Of a stretch of DNA of 54,990 bases, positions 30,240 through 40,644 are shown in pieces. Source of the stretch: an uncultured Burkholderiales bacterium (GTDB taxonomy: Bacteria > Pseudomonadota > Gammaproteobacteria > Burkholderiales > Eutrophovitaceae). The position numbers were made by a program, and so were the translations under genes. Positions within the stretch are counted from its first letter, which is position 1, and each line of letters starts with the position of its first letter. Below the pieces are notes generated by a model that worked only from the letters and a program-made list of their open reading frames with translations, was not told the DNA's origin and made no database searches. Location of the stretch: positions 1 to 54,990 of the forward strand of contig CATOSA010000068.1 in NCBI GenBank assembly GCA_951812315.1, given 5' to 3'.

Positions 30240-30305
30240 TACGATCACCCTTGCTTTCTTCACAACGGGGACGCTTCGTCTTATGCGATAGTCCCTGGTT
30301 TGTAA

Positions 30306-30695
30306 TCAGGCGCGCCGAGCGTCGATACTCCAGTTTCCGGCCCCTCTGGAGGCCAGGAACAGGAATCCACCTGCAATTGCGACATTCTTCAAAAACATGA
30401 TCTGTTGCATCTGATCCGAGACATCCCCGTGAAACAGCACAGCGCTCAGGATTGTAAATCCCGCCAGTGCCAGTGCCGTCATACGAGTCCACAAACCCGC
30501 CATAACCAGCAACGCGCCGCCAATTTCGAGTGCGATTACGACTGGTAGCAATAAGCCCGGTACGCCCATCGACTCCATATAGGCCTGCGTCGCAGCGTAG
30601 CCGCTACCGAGTTTGCCGATTCCCGCCATCAGAAACAAAGCCGAAATCAGAATTCGCCCCGTTAATTCGCCAGCGTTGTTCTTCGCGTTTTCCAT
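30306..30695 (-). CDS. DoxX-family membrane protein
   Basis: Four-helix membrane protein of 129 residues from ATG 30695 (GGAGG well placed). TGRILISALFLMAGIGKLGS, GVPGLLLPVVIALEIGGALL, AGLWTRMTALALAGFTILSAVLFHG and FLKNVAIAGGFLFLASRG are the family's segments. DoxX relatives are tied to quinone/thiosulfate chemistry or oxidative stress. First gene of the pirin pair. Confidence 0.88.
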   Translation of the reverse strand: MENAKNNAGELTGRILISALFLMAGIGKLGSGYAATQAYMESMGVPGLLLPVVIALEIGGALLVMAGLWTRMTALALAGFTILSAVLFHGDVSDQMQQIMFLKNVAIAGGFLFLASRGAGNWSIDARRA

Positions 30696-30761
30696 AAGAC
30701 CTCCGTTCGTCCTGCAATTCATTTGAAATTGTACGAATCAAGCGTGTAGCGAAGCTTATAC

Positions 30762-30820
30762 ATTGATCTAATCGATTGAAAAGTAGAAAATACTGCGATA
30801 TTTAATCGATCATATCGAAT
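30762..30820. promoter_or_regulatory. Possible LysR operator region in the divergent promoter
   Basis: ATTGATCTAATCGAT (30762-30776) and ATCGATCATATCGAAT (30805-30820) are two related imperfect palindromes in the 134-bp gap between the DoxX and LysR starts. LysR regulators commonly bind such paired sites and control both the divergent gene and themselves. This is inference from position and symmetry. Confidence 0.45.
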
Positions 30821-30829
30821 GGTTTGCCC

Positions 30830-31747
30830 ATGTCTGTGCCGAGAATCACGCTTGATCAATGGAATACGCTCGTAAATGTCGTTGAATCAGGTAGTTATGC
30901 GTCTGCGGCAAGCCGCCTGCACAAGAGCCAATCGACCCTGAGTTACGCCATTGCGCAACTTCAGAAGCTGACCGGAGTGCCAATTTTTACCATTCAAGGC
31001 CGCAAGGCAGTGCTCACCGAAACAGGCCGCGCGCTTTACCTGCGCGGAAAGCGGCTGATCAATGAAGCTTCCCGGGTCGAGCAAATGGCTGCGGAACTGG
31101 CACAGGGTTGGGAGTCGGAATTGCGCATTGCGGTGGAGATTATTTTTCCGATCTGGTTACTACTCGAATGTTTAGCTACTTTCAGCCACGAGCGGCCAAG
31201 TACAAGCGTCGAACTACACGAATCCGTCCTCGGCGGCACCGGTGAGGCATTGCTGCAAGGCCGGGTCGACATCGCGATCGGCCCAACCATCCCGCCCGGC
31301 TTTCTGGGCGAAGCGCTCATGCAAGTGCACTTTGTACCGGCGGCCAGCCCGCAACATCCCCTGCATGGCCTGGGACGTGTACTCACATTGTCCGATTTGT
31401 ATGATTATCGTCGGCTTCTGATTCGCGAATCAGGCGCCCGCCATACGCGCGACATCGGCTTTGGCGCAGAGCATCGTATTACGTTCTCGACAAAAGCGAC
31501 GTCTATTCGCGCTGCATGCATGGGCCTTGGATTCGCATGGTTTCCGGCTGAAAGTATCCAGGCGGAACTTGCGACGGGCGAACTCAAGGTGCTGCCGCTA
31601 CGCGAAGGAGCAGACGGTTTTGCCACCCTTTACCTGATGCACGCAGATCCAGACTCGGTACGCCCGGGCGCGCGCCGCCTTGTGGAAATCATCCGCGAAG
31701 CCGTCGCCTCAAAATGCCCGGACGACAGCATCAAAGCGGCATCCTGA
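30830..31747 (+). CDS. LysR-family transcriptional regulator
   Basis: Regulator of about 305 residues from ATG 30830 (MSVPRITLDQWNTLVNVVES). Winged helix-turn-helix (residues 5-62): GSYASAASRLHKSQSTLSYAIAQLQ. The rest is the substrate-binding-like domain (about 90-295). It is divergent from doxX-pirin and 16 bp from the convergent nitroreductase gene. Natural target: the DoxX-pirin operon. Effector unknown. Confidence 0.9.
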   Translation: MSVPRITLDQWNTLVNVVESGSYASAASRLHKSQSTLSYAIAQLQKLTGVPIFTIQGRKAVLTETGRALYLRGKRLINEASRVEQMAAELAQGWESELRIAVEIIFPIWLLLECLATFSHERPSTSVELHESVLGGTGEALLQGRVDIAIGPTIPPGFLGEALMQVHFVPAASPQHPLHGLGRVLTLSDLYDYRRLLIRESGARHTRDIGFGAEHRITFSTKATSIRAACMGLGFAWFPAESIQAELATGELKVLPLREGADGFATLYLMHADPDSVRPGARRLVEIIREAVASKCPDDSIKAAS

Positions 31748-31763
31748 GCACTTTCCGGGAGGC

Positions 31764-32429
31764 TCAGCCACGCCAATCGACCACCTTGTCCAAATCGGCG
31801 CGCTCGGTTCGATAGTTGTTGATCGGGTGATCGTGGTCACCATATCCAAACGCGATACCGCACAGGAACTTGCGCTCTGTTGGCGTGTTGAAATGCGCAC
31901 GCAACACATCCGGGTAACTCGCCAGTGCAGCTTGCGCAATACTGTCCACGCCGTGCTCGCAGGCCGCAAGAATCAAGTTGGAAATGTATAAACCGCAGTC
32001 AACTGCGCCATAAACGCCTAATTCTTCTGGCGTTGTGATTAACAATACGTGCGGCGCACCAAAAAAGCGAAAATTCTCCAACGCCTGCTGCGCTGCTTTC
32101 GCCCGCTCTTCCTTGCCGATTCCAAGCGATTGATATAGCTGCACGCCACACACCTTGCGCCGATCACGGTAAATGCCTTCATAGCGCGCAGGAAACTCAA
32201 AATCCGGCTTAGCGTGGGCGCCGCTGGCAGCATGCTCGTGAAGCTTCTGGCCGAGCCGACCGACTTCATCGCCCGACAGCAGGATGATCTGCCACGGTTG
32301 AGTGTTACACCACGACGGCGTCATTTGCGCTGTTTTCAGTATTGATTCGATTGTTTCCCGTGGAACCGGTTTTGGAAGGTACTGGCGGCAACTAAAACGT
32401 GCAGCCAGAGTATCTTTAATGCCTGTCAT
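31764..32429 (-). CDS. Nitroreductase-family protein
   Basis: FMN-dependent oxidoreductase of about 221 residues from ATG 32429 (GGGA eight bases upstream); the frame is open to 32528, but the lead is not family-like. FMN-binding Arg and Ser are in LAARFSCRQYLPKPV and TAQMTPSWCNTQPWQI; AVDCGLYISNLILAACEHG and GIAFGYGD are the C-terminal marks. Substrate unknown (nitro compound, quinone or enone). Convergent with the LysR gene. Confidence 0.88.
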   Translation of the reverse strand: MTGIKDTLAARFSCRQYLPKPVPRETIESILKTAQMTPSWCNTQPWQIILLSGDEVGRLGQKLHEHAASGAHAKPDFEFPARYEGIYRDRRKVCGVQLYQSLGIGKEERAKAAQQALENFRFFGAPHVLLITTPEELGVYGAVDCGLYISNLILAACEHGVDSIAQAALASYPDVLRAHFNTPTERKFLCGIAFGYGDHDHPINNYRTERADLDKVVDWRG

Positions 32430-32655
32430 GGATTTATTCCCGATATGCGCCGATTGCTGTAGTACGTTTCTGGAATTGTTCATATACAAGTAGATCGCCG
32501 CCGACTCGCAAGGCATGCCTGTTTGCAAGTTTTCCGGCCTTGTCGGTCGCGTAAACCAATGCGGCGGCGATCATCGGGGTTCTATTCGTAATTTCGCCCG
32601 TTGCGTCCTTAATTCCCTTCTCTCTTGAACGGCGTCAATTTCATATCCAGCGCGC

Positions 32656-33171
32656 TCATTTGCTGCGCGCCTTGACCTTTGCGCCGGCACTGCGTGCGTT
32701 GGGACGCTTGCGTGCGCCCTCTTTGGTCGCCTTTTTCGCTCGCTTTGGCGCTTTCCAGGCTGTGTATTTGTGTTCCTGCTTGAAAACGTCGTCGACTTCC
32801 AGTTGGAGTCCAGATGTGAGGCGGTTGCCACCATTGGCCAGCGCAACGATTTCATTCAACTCTGCAAGGACTTCATCGTCCATGCCTTTCATCCGGGCAG
32901 CTGCCGTGTGCGTATTGATGCAATAGGTGCAGTCGTTTGTAATGCTCACCGCCAGATAGATCAATTCCTTGGTCAGTGGATCCAGCCTCGATGGCTTGAT
33001 CATGACCTCTTTCATTTGTTCCCAGAATCGTTTGAGCAATGGTGGATGCGCTGCCAGTGCACGCCAGATGTGATTGACGTAATCGGTATTGCGCGTTTTC
33101 ATGATGTCATCGAAAACCGCCTGCGCTTCCGGCGCAGCATCTTTGTAATTGGCAAGCTTTACGAGCGCCAT
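32656..33171 (-). CDS. Carboxymuconolactone decarboxylase-family (AhpD-like) protein
   Basis: Product of 171 residues from ATG 33171 (GGAGG upstream). The redox motif is [19 protein letters not shown] (CxxC...H), as in AhpD-like peroxidase partners. [15 protein letters not shown] is the usual approach helix. The last 35 residues are Lys/Arg/Ala-rich ([19 protein letters not shown]), an odd basic tail resembling histone-like tails, not part of the fold. A role in peroxide reduction is likely but unproven. Divergent from yciB. Confidence 0.85.
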   Translation of the reverse strand: MALVKLANYKDAAPEAQAVFDDIMKTRNTDYVNHIWRALAAHPPLLKRFWEQMKEVMIKPSRLDPLTKELIYLAVSITNDCTYCINTHTAAARMKGMDDEVLAELNEIVALANGGNRLTSGLQLEVDDVFKQEHKYTAWKAPKRAKKATKEGARKRPNARSAGAKVKARSK

Positions 33172-33337
33172 GTGGCCCCCTCCTCCAGCGTTTGTTGAAG
33201 GCGGGAATATTACCCTGCGCAACACCCCCCGGATAGACACTCGAGGGTTCAACGCGCATAATGCGCGATCCCGATTTAGCCACTCCTCCACGTCCTGCCT
33301 GGCGTGTGGCTACGCGAGCGTTTTCTGGATATTCACC

Positions 33338-33883
33338 GTGAAATTTCTGTTTGATATCTTCCCCGTCCTGGTGTTCTTTATCGCCTTCAAGGTGTACGGG
33401 ATCTACGCCGCCACGGCAACAGCAATCGTTGCGACCGCGGTACAAGTTGCCTGGTCCTGGATGCGTCACCGGAAGGTGGAAAAGATGCTGTTGATCAGCC
33501 TCGGCATCATTGTGGTTTTCGGCGGTGCCACCCTGCTGTTGCAGGACGAGACCTTCATCAAGTGGAAACCGACTGTTCTTTACTGGGCATTTGCAGTCAT
33601 ATTGGTCGGTGCCGAGATGTTTTTCGGCAAGAATCTTATTCGCGCAATGATGGGCGCTCAGATGACTCTGCCAGGCCCTGTCTGGGGAAAGCTCAACCAC
33701 AGCTGGAGCGTGTTTTTTGCCCTGATGGGTATAGCCAATCTGTATGTTGCGTACAGTTTTTCGACGGATGCCTGGGTCAACTTCAAACTGTTCGGCGGAA
33801 TAGGGCTGATGATTGCCTTCGCAATCGATCAGGCATTGATGCTGTCACGCTATCTCGAGTCCGAACAGGAAAGCGAAAACTGA
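33338..33883 (+). CDS. yciB: Septation protein A (YciB family)
   Basis: Inner-membrane protein of 181 residues with five or so helices, needed for normal septation and envelope integrity. GTG 33338 gives [20 protein letters not shown], the normal family start; [27 protein letters not shown] and [12 protein letters not shown] are strongly conserved family blocks. The frame is open from 33149, but that lead overlaps the divergent gene. Together with the parvulin and purL it forms a neighbourhood known from betaproteobacteria; bolA, often between yciB and the parvulin, is not seen in the 231-bp gap. Confidence 0.92.
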   Translation: MKFLFDIFPVLVFFIAFKVYGIYAATATAIVATAVQVAWSWMRHRKVEKMLLISLGIIVVFGGATLLLQDETFIKWKPTVLYWAFAVILVGAEMFFGKNLIRAMMGAQMTLPGPVWGKLNHSWSVFFALMGIANLYVAYSFSTDAWVNFKLFGGIGLMIAFAIDQALMLSRYLESEQESEN

Positions 33884-34114
33884 TGCGCCCCGAATAGAAG
33901 ATCGTGAACGACACCGGGCAGCGGAGGAATTCTGTGCAACACAGTATGGCCATCATGCCTCGCCACATAAGCGGCGCATGATTCGACCAGGTTAAAAAGC
34001 GCAATATCGGTTGACCACCAGCGACTGCAAGATTCAGCAGGTTGGTAGACGCTGTTGAACTCCAGTCAAATCCGATTTTTAGACATACCCGATTCATAAT
34101 TGTAAGGAACCGTA

Positions 34115-34936
34115 ATGCTCCGCAAATATATTGTTTCCATGTTGCTGGTCACAGCAACGCTGTCATTTCCAGCTTTTGCAGCCGATGAAGAAGCTGTAGC
34201 GACTGTCAATGGTGTCGCCGTGCCCAAGTCACGATTTGATTTGTTGCTGACCAGTCAAACCACGCAAGGCCAGCAAGACACGCCCGCATTTCGTGAAGAA
34301 TTGCGCGAAATCATGATCACGCGCGAAGTGCTCGCCCAGGAAGCCAGGCGCCGCAAGCTCAACGAGAATGATGAGTTCAAACAGCAATTCGACGCGATGG
34401 AGCAACAGCTCCTGCTTACGGTGCTGTTTAATACTTTCATCGAAGAAATGACGCCGTCAGAAGAGCAAATGCAAGCTGCCTATGAGCGGATCAAGTCCGA
34501 GAATGCGAAACTCGGTGAAAAGGAATATCACGTTCGCCACATTCTGGTTAAAGAAGAAGGTGCCGCAATCGAGATCATCGCCCAGCTGGACGGCGGCGCG
34601 GATTTTATCGAATTGGCAAAGGAAAATTCTGACGATACCGGCAGCAAGGAAAACGGTGGTGACCTTGGCTGGTCAGCGCCACAGCGCTACGTCAAACCTT
34701 TCGCTGACGCGATCGCTTCCATGCAGAAAGGCGAAATAACGTCAACGCCGGTAAAGACCGACTTCGGCTACCACGTTATTGAACTTGTCGACGTGCGCGT
34801 GGCAGCGTTTCCGCCTTACGACCAGGTGAAAGAACAATTGCGTAAGGAAATGCTGACCAAGGCGCGCGACGACCTGATTGGCAAACTGCGCGCCGACGCG
34901 GAAATTGAAAAGATCGGTTCGGTGCTGGCAGAATAA
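34115..34936 (+). CDS. Periplasmic peptidyl-prolyl cis-trans isomerase, parvulin type
   Basis: Exported foldase of 273 residues. Signal peptide MLRKYIVSMLLVTATLSFPA (cleavage after FAFA-like AFA), then a SurA-like N-terminal chaperone region (residues 25-130) and a PpiC domain (about 135-230: YHVRHILVKEE, GGDLGWSAPQRYVKPFADAI, VKTDFGYHVIELVDVR). AAGGA lies before ATG 34115. Convergent with purL (14 bp between stops). It probably helps fold outer-membrane or secreted proteins. Confidence 0.92.
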   Translation: MLRKYIVSMLLVTATLSFPAFAADEEAVATVNGVAVPKSRFDLLLTSQTTQGQQDTPAFREELREIMITREVLAQEARRRKLNENDEFKQQFDAMEQQLLLTVLFNTFIEEMTPSEEQMQAAYERIKSENAKLGEKEYHVRHILVKEEGAAIEIIAQLDGGADFIELAKENSDDTGSKENGGDLGWSAPQRYVKPFADAIASMQKGEITSTPVKTDFGYHVIELVDVRVAAFPPYDQVKEQLRKEMLTKARDDLIGKLRADAEIEKIGSVLAE

Positions 34937-34949
34937 GCAGAGGGCTCGC

Positions 34950-37900
34950 TTATTCGACGCAAGCGCGGGCGTTGCGAAACATGCGCATCCATGGACTGTA
35001 CTCGCCCCAGCTGCCAGGGTGCCATGAGTTCTGGACCGTTCTGAAGACGCGCTCCGGATGCGGCATCAGAATCGTAAAGCGTCCGTTCTCCGATGTCAGG
35101 CCCGTGATTCCGTGCGGCGACCCGTTCGGGTTGAACGGGTAATCCTCAGTCGCCGCCCCATAATTATCAACGAAGCGTAGCGACACAAATGGCTGCGCCT
35201 TGCGCAGCTTCGTGTTGGAAGAAAACTCCGCGTAACCCTCGCCGTGTGCAGTCGCAACCGGGAAACGTGACCTTTCCATGCCGGACAGCAAAATCGAAGG
35301 ACTGCGAGCGACTTCGACCATGACGAAGCGGGCCTCGAACTGTTCGGACCGATTACGCACAAAGTGGGGCCAGTGATCCGTGCCCGGAATGATTTCCCTC
35401 AGGTTGGACATCATCTGGCAACCATTGCACACGCCCAGCGCAAACACGTCTTGACGCCCGAAGAACGCTTCGAATTCATCGCGTGCCCGGGCGTTGAACA
35501 GAATCGACTTGGCCCAGCCTTCTCCCGCTCCGAGAACATCGCCGTAAGAAAATCCGCCGCAAGCGACGATTCCCTTGAATCCTGACAAGCTGGTGCGCCC
35601 GGCAATGATGTCAGTCATGTGAACATCAACTGCGGCAAATCCGGCCTGATCGAATGCCGCCGCCATTTCGACGTGACCGTTTACTCCTTGCTCACGCAGT
35701 ATTGCGATTTCCGGGCATTTTCCGGCAGAAACGAATGGCGCACTTACGTCCTCGTTCACGTCGAACGTTAATACCGAATGTAGCCCCGGATCGGCAGCAT
35801 CGAGAACACGGTCATACTCCTGCTGGGCGCATTGCGGGTTGTCACGCAGGCGCTGCATATGGAAAGTCGTTTCCGACCAGGCGCGTTGCGCCTCGACCCC
35901 GAGCTGGTCATGGATCGTTCGCCCTGCTGCCTTGACGATCAATTTTCCAGCGCGGTTCGGCGAACCAAGCCGATGCACGTCATCGCCAAGGCCTGCGGAG
36001 TTGAATGCCTTCTCGACGGCGGCGCAATCGCCGTTCACAACCTGAATGACGGCTCCCAGTTCTTCACTGAACAAGGCTGCGAGCTCAATTTCCTTGTTCG
36101 CTGCCGGTCCAATGTCGACAGTGACGCCGACGTGAGATGCGAACATCATTTCAACCAGGGTCACGAACAATCCGCCGTCGGAACGGTCGTGATAGGCGAG
36201 CAATGTTCCGGATGCATTCAAATTCTGAACGAGCTCAAAGAAGGCATGCAGCTTTTCAGGTGATTCAACATCGGGCGTTTCGTCGCCAATCTGACTGAAT
36301 ACCTGTGCCAGGACCGATCCTCCGAGGCGTCGCTTGCCGCCGGAAAGATCGATAAGCAAGAGCGTCGTGTCTTCATCGGCCACGAGTTGCGGCGTCAGTG
36401 TTTTTTTCACATCGACGACCGGCGCAAACGCAGACACAATCAGCGAAACAGGCGAAACCACCTCTTTCTCGCGCCCGTTGTCTTGCCAGGCAGTTCGCAT
36501 AGACATCGAATCCTTGCCCACCGGAATGCTGATGCCCAGCGCCGGACATAACTCCATGCCGACCGCACGTACGGTGTCGTAGAGCAACGCGTCCTCGCCC
36601 TCGAATCCGGCGGGTGCCATCCAATTGGCAGACAGCTTGATGTCCGCGAGTTTTGCAATCCGTGCCGCGGCGATATTGGTGATCGCTTCGCCGATGGCAA
36701 TGCGCCCGGAGGCCGGACCGTCAATAACCGCCAACGGTGTTCGCTCGCCAATTGTAAAAGCGTCACCCAGGACAGTATCGAATCCCTTGACCGTGACCGC
36801 TACGTCCGCAACCGGCACTTGCCAGGGCCCGACAAACGGATCGCGGGAACACAGTCCGCCAACGGTACGGTCGCCGATGGAGATCAGAAACGTCTTGTCG
36901 GCTACGGCCGGAAAACGCAAGACTCTGCGCGCTGCCTCTTCCAACGTGACGCCGGACAAATCCAGTCCCCTCAATGGTCGGTCCGTGTGCGATACGTCGC
37001 GCACCATTTTTGGTGGTTTGCCGAGGATTACCGACAAATCGACATCGACCGGCTTATTGTCGAACAGCGGATCACTCACCGTTAACCGGCCATCATTCGT
37101 CGCGGTACCCAGCAATGCGTACGGACAGCGTTCGCGCTCGCACAAGGTCTTAAACATATCAAAATGACGCGGTGCGATTGCGAGCATGTAGCGTTCCTGA
37201 GCTTCGTTACTCCACACCTGCATCGGCGTCATCCCGGATTCTTCAGAAGGAATGTCGCGCAGGTTGATGCGAGCGCCGCAGCCCGCCGCATAAACGAGCT
37301 CCGGCAGTGCGTTGGACAATCCTCCAGCGCCGACATCATGAATCGACAGAATCGGGTTTTCATTGCCAAGCGCCCAACAGCGGTCGATAACTTCCTGTGC
37401 GCGCCGCTGGATCTCCGCATTGCCGCGCTGTACCGAGTCAAAATCCAGATCGGCGGTATTGGCGCCGGTTGCCATGCTCGATGCCGCCCCGCCGCCCATT
37501 CCAATCAGCATGCCAGGTCCGCCAAGCTGCACAATTAACGTGCCGGACCCAAAATCCTTCTTCAACGACTGATCTGCAGAAATGCTGCCGATACCACCGG
37601 CGACCATGATTGGCTTGTGATAACCACGAACTACACCGTCAACGACTTGCTCATAGGTACGAAAGTAACCAAAAAGATTGGGGCGACCGAATTCGTTGTT
37701 GAACGAGGCAGCGCCAATGGGCCCTTCCAGCATGATCGACAGTGCCGATGCGATCCGCTCGGGTTTTCCGGTGCTGTCGCTTTCCCACGCCTGGTCATTT
37801 CCGGGAATGCGTAGATGAGATACGCTGAATCCGTTAAGTCCGGCTTTCGGTTTGGCGCCGCGGCCGGTTGCACCTTCGTCTCGAATTTCACCACCGGAAC

Positions 37901-38855
37901 CCGTTGCCGCACCGGGAAACGGCGAAATGGCCGTCGGATGATTGTGCGTTTCGACCTTCATCAACGTGTGCGTCGATCGGGGTTGTGAGCGATAGGCACC
38001 GTCGACGTCAGAATGAAAGCACGTTACTGTCGCGCCTTCCATGATCGCTGAATTATCCGAGTATGCGACCACTGTACCGTCCGGGCTGCGTCGATGGGTC
38101 TCGCGGATCATGTCGAACAGCGATTGGTCCTGAACCTCGCCGTCAATTACCCATTCGGCGTTGAAAATCTTGTGCCGGCAATGCTCGGAATTCGCCTGCG
38201 CGAACATCATCAGTTCAACATCGGTCGGATCACGGCCAATGCGTTGAAAGTGCCCGGCGAGGTATTCAATCTCATCCTCGGAAAGAGCCAGACCCATTTC
38301 GCCATTGGCCTGTTCCAGCGCCGCTGTTGCATTCCCGGTCAAACTGACGCTGGTTAATGGCAGCGCCGGATAGTGGTGAAACAATTGCCTGGCCGCCTCA
38401 ACCGAATCAAGCACGGTTTCCGTCATTCGGTCGCAGATCAAGGACAGCAATGCATCACGATCTTGCGCAGACATGGTGCCGGAACTGGCACAGCGCACGT
38501 GCCAGCAGATGCCACGCTCGATGCGCAGGACGTGTTTCAGGCCACAGGAATGCGCAATATCTGTTGCTTTTGATGACCACGAAGATATCGTTCCCAGGCG
38601 CGGCACAACAAGCAGCACCTGGCCGCGAGCAGCCGTTTCGCTATCGCCAGTTTGCGGGGACGAACCGTAGGTAAGTACGCGCTCGAGAACGCGTTGCTGT
38701 TCACCGGAGAGCGATTGCTCGAGTTCGACAAAGTGGCGGAATTCTGCGGACAACCCGATGATATCGGGGGCAGTGCTTTGCAGAGAATTTAGAAGTCTGT
38801 GAAGACGGAAGTCCGAGAGCGCGTTGCGGCCGCGCAGCGATTGAAACTCGGGCAT
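34950..38855 (-). CDS. purL: Phosphoribosylformylglycinamidine synthase PurL
   Basis: Large single-chain FGAM synthase of 1301 residues, step four of purine synthesis (FGAR + Gln + ATP to FGAM). The N-terminal domain, two AIR-synthase-like ATP halves ([69 protein letters not shown]) and the C-terminal glutamine amidotransferase (nucleophile Cys in [14 protein letters not shown], His/Glu in [10 protein letters not shown]) are all present. The 3.9-kb frame has no interruption, a useful quality check on this part of the assembly. Confidence 0.97.
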   Translation of the reverse strand: MPEFQSLRGRNALSDFRLHRLLNSLQSTAPDIIGLSAEFRHFVELEQSLSGEQQRVLERVLTYGSSPQTGDSETAARGQVLLVVPRLGTISSWSSKATDIAHSCGLKHVLRIERGICWHVRCASSGTMSAQDRDALLSLICDRMTETVLDSVEAARQLFHHYPALPLTSVSLTGNATAALEQANGEMGLALSEDEIEYLAGHFQRIGRDPTDVELMMFAQANSEHCRHKIFNAEWVIDGEVQDQSLFDMIRETHRRSPDGTVVAYSDNSAIMEGATVTCFHSDVDGAYRSQPRSTHTLMKVETHNHPTAISPFPGAATGSGGEIRDEGATGRGAKPKAGLNGFSVSHLRIPGNDQAWESDSTGKPERIASALSIMLEGPIGAASFNNEFGRPNLFGYFRTYEQVVDGVVRGYHKPIMVAGGIGSISADQSLKKDFGSGTLIVQLGGPGMLIGMGGGAASSMATGANTADLDFDSVQRGNAEIQRRAQEVIDRCWALGNENPILSIHDVGAGGLSNALPELVYAAGCGARINLRDIPSEESGMTPMQVWSNEAQERYMLAIAPRHFDMFKTLCERERCPYALLGTATNDGRLTVSDPLFDNKPVDVDLSVILGKPPKMVRDVSHTDRPLRGLDLSGVTLEEAARRVLRFPAVADKTFLISIGDRTVGGLCSRDPFVGPWQVPVADVAVTVKGFDTVLGDAFTIGERTPLAVIDGPASGRIAIGEAITNIAAARIAKLADIKLSANWMAPAGFEGEDALLYDTVRAVGMELCPALGISIPVGKDSMSMRTAWQDNGREKEVVSPVSLIVSAFAPVVDVKKTLTPQLVADEDTTLLLIDLSGGKRRLGGSVLAQVFSQIGDETPDVESPEKLHAFFELVQNLNASGTLLAYHDRSDGGLFVTLVEMMFASHVGVTVDIGPAANKEIELAALFSEELGAVIQVVNGDCAAVEKAFNSAGLGDDVHRLGSPNRAGKLIVKAAGRTIHDQLGVEAQRAWSETTFHMQRLRDNPQCAQQEYDRVLDAADPGLHSVLTFDVNEDVSAPFVSAGKCPEIAILREQGVNGHVEMAAAFDQAGFAAVDVHMTDIIAGRTSLSGFKGIVACGGFSYGDVLGAGEGWAKSILFNARARDEFEAFFGRQDVFALGVCNGCQMMSNLREIIPGTDHWPHFVRNRSEQFEARFVMVEVARSPSILLSGMERSRFPVATAHGEGYAEFSSNTKLRKAQPFVSLRFVDNYGAATEDYPFNPNGSPHGITGLTSENGRFTILMPHPERVFRTVQNSWHPGSWGEYSPWMRMFRNARACVE

Positions 38856-38947
38856 GAAACCGGCAGGGTGTGTCTAAAGAGTGATTATAGCCGACCCGTT
38901 TGCACCCACCGCTTACGGCGAACACCGCGACCGCGGTAAACTGGGCT

Positions 38948-40459
38948 ATGCAAACGACACCTGTTTTTCTGACCGAGCATATCCGTGCGCTCGAACGTGC
39001 CGCGTTTGCCCAGGATCCACCGCTGCCCTTGATGGAGCGCGCCGGGCGCGCGACTGCCGAGCTTGTGCGGCGTCTTGCCGACGAGCGCATCAGACGGATA
39101 CTTGTACTTGCCGGTCCCGGCAATAACGGCGGTGACGCGTTTGTCGCCGCGCGGCATTTGAAGCAATGGTGGTTCGATGTTTGTGTTGTATTTACCGGTG
39201 ATGCCGGCAAGCTGAAAGCAGACGCGCGTGCTGCATTCGATGACTGGAGCGCAGCCGGCGGCTCGGTGCTGACCGAAATTCCCGGCGACTACGACTGGCA
39301 ACTGGCGATCGACGGACTGTTCGGCATTGGATTGCAACGCGCGCTCGATGAACGCCACAGCGAACTGGTAAGTCAACTCAACGATTCCCGTTGCGACGTG
39401 ATTGCGATCGATGTCCCGTCCGGAATCGATGCTGACAGCGGGCAGGTCATGGGCACCGCAGTGCAGGCAAGACACACGATTACTTTTCTGGGACTGAAAG
39501 CTGGACTGCACACGCTTGACGGTCCGGACCATGCCGGAGAAATACATTTCGCTGGGCTCGGCATAAATGAGGCCGGCGAGATGACGCTTCCGGACGGCCA
39601 CGGATACCTGATCGGCAACGAAATCATCGCGTCCACGTTAGCGCCACGCCCACTCAATAGCCACAAGGGGCGTTTCGGAGATGTCGCTATCATCGGCGGA
39701 ACGAACGGAATGGTCGGAGCCGCACTGCTTGCCGGACGCGCGGCGCTGAAACTGGGTGCGGGCCGGGTGCTGATCGGAATGCTGGGGGACGGCCCGGCCG
39801 TTGACCTTGTTCAGCCTGATCTGATGATACGCAACGTCGAAGAACTGCTGGAGCGGGAGAATATTGGCGCAATGGTGGTTGGACCCGGTCTCGGTCAGTC
39901 TGACGTCGCCAGTCACGTTCTGTCTCGCGCAATGAAGATCGACGCACCGCTAGTGCTGGATGCCGATGCGCTGAACCTGCTGGCGCTGTCGGACAGCTTG
40001 AAAGAGTTTATCCGCGATCGCGATCAGGAGACCTTGCTTACACCCCACCCCGCCGAAGCGGCACGCTTGCTCTCCGTTCAGACCGACTGGGTGCAGGGTG
40101 ACCGAGTGGGGGCGGCCCAACAGATTGCATCCGAATTTGAAGCCGGCGTCGTGTTGAAAGGTTGCGGCAGCGTTTGCGCTTTTCCGGAGGGCATCTGGTG
40201 CATCAATACATCAGGGAATCCCGGCCTGGCTTCGGCTGGAATGGGTGACGTGCTGGCCGGAATTCTTGGCGCCCTCCTCGGCCAGCGCGCAAGTGCGCAC
40301 AATGCGCTGCTCGCCGGTGTACATGTACACGGCCTGGCAGCGGATGATCTTGTTGCACATGGAACCGGCCCGCTGGGACTAACTGCCTCGGAAATCATTG
40401 ACGCCGCGCGGCGAGTCTGGAACCGTCTGGCAAGTCACGATCTGCGAAGTGTTGACTAG
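38948..40459 (+). CDS. nnr: Bifunctional NAD(P)HX epimerase / ADP-dependent dehydratase
   Basis: Repairs hydrated NAD(P)H. Product of about 503 residues from ATG 38948 (MQTTPVFLTEHIRALERAAF); the frame is open from 38900. Epimerase half (1-215): LAGPGNNGGDAFVAARHL, VIAIDVPSGIDADSG. Dehydratase half (230-495): GDVAIIGGTNGMVGAALLAG, LVLDADALNLLA, LLTPHPAEAARLL, NTSGNPGLASAGMGDVLAG. Divergent from purL with about 90 bp between. The TAG stop lies within a CTAGCAATCTGTCGG sequence matching the end of the MITE-like repeat. Confidence 0.95.
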   Translation: MQTTPVFLTEHIRALERAAFAQDPPLPLMERAGRATAELVRRLADERIRRILVLAGPGNNGGDAFVAARHLKQWWFDVCVVFTGDAGKLKADARAAFDDWSAAGGSVLTEIPGDYDWQLAIDGLFGIGLQRALDERHSELVSQLNDSRCDVIAIDVPSGIDADSGQVMGTAVQARHTITFLGLKAGLHTLDGPDHAGEIHFAGLGINEAGEMTLPDGHGYLIGNEIIASTLAPRPLNSHKGRFGDVAIIGGTNGMVGAALLAGRAALKLGAGRVLIGMLGDGPAVDLVQPDLMIRNVEELLERENIGAMVVGPGLGQSDVASHVLSRAMKIDAPLVLDADALNLLALSDSLKEFIRDRDQETLLTPHPAEAARLLSVQTDWVQGDRVGAAQQIASEFEAGVVLKGCGSVCAFPEGIWCINTSGNPGLASAGMGDVLAGILGALLGQRASAHNALLAGVHVHGLAADDLVAHGTGPLGLTASEIIDAARRVWNRLASHDLRSVD

Positions 40460-40474
40460 CAATCTGTCGGCCCC
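40454..40474. repeat. End fragment of the MITE-like repeat
   Basis: GACTAGCAATCTGTCGG differs from the left end of the 26598 element by one base. As there, the CTAG overlaps a stop codon TAG. Nothing of the inner part follows; a tandem repeat starts instead. Confidence 0.55.
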
Positions 40475-40534
40475 GGTTTCAAACGTACTGGTATCAATCG
40501 TCCTGGTGTCAAACGTCCCGATATCAAACGTCAC
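40475..40534. repeat. 15-bp tandem repeat, four units
   Basis: GGTTTCAAACGTACT, GGTATCAATCGTCCT, GGTGTCAAACGTCCC, GATATCAAACGTCAC. It fills the space between the nnr stop and the monooxygenase start. Confidence 0.78.
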
Positions 40535-40644
40535 ACCACTTTGACTCGCAAGATGAATCCGCGATGCGTTCCAGCCGCGCATTTGGCGGCACCAGTCAGG
40601 CGTGATACCGTTTTGCTCCTCCGTTGACAACACATAATTCACGA

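Noticed and set aside
33884..34114. bolA expected between yciB and the parvulin gene
   Set aside because: No frame reads as BolA on either strand; a minus-strand frame is open but not recognisable.
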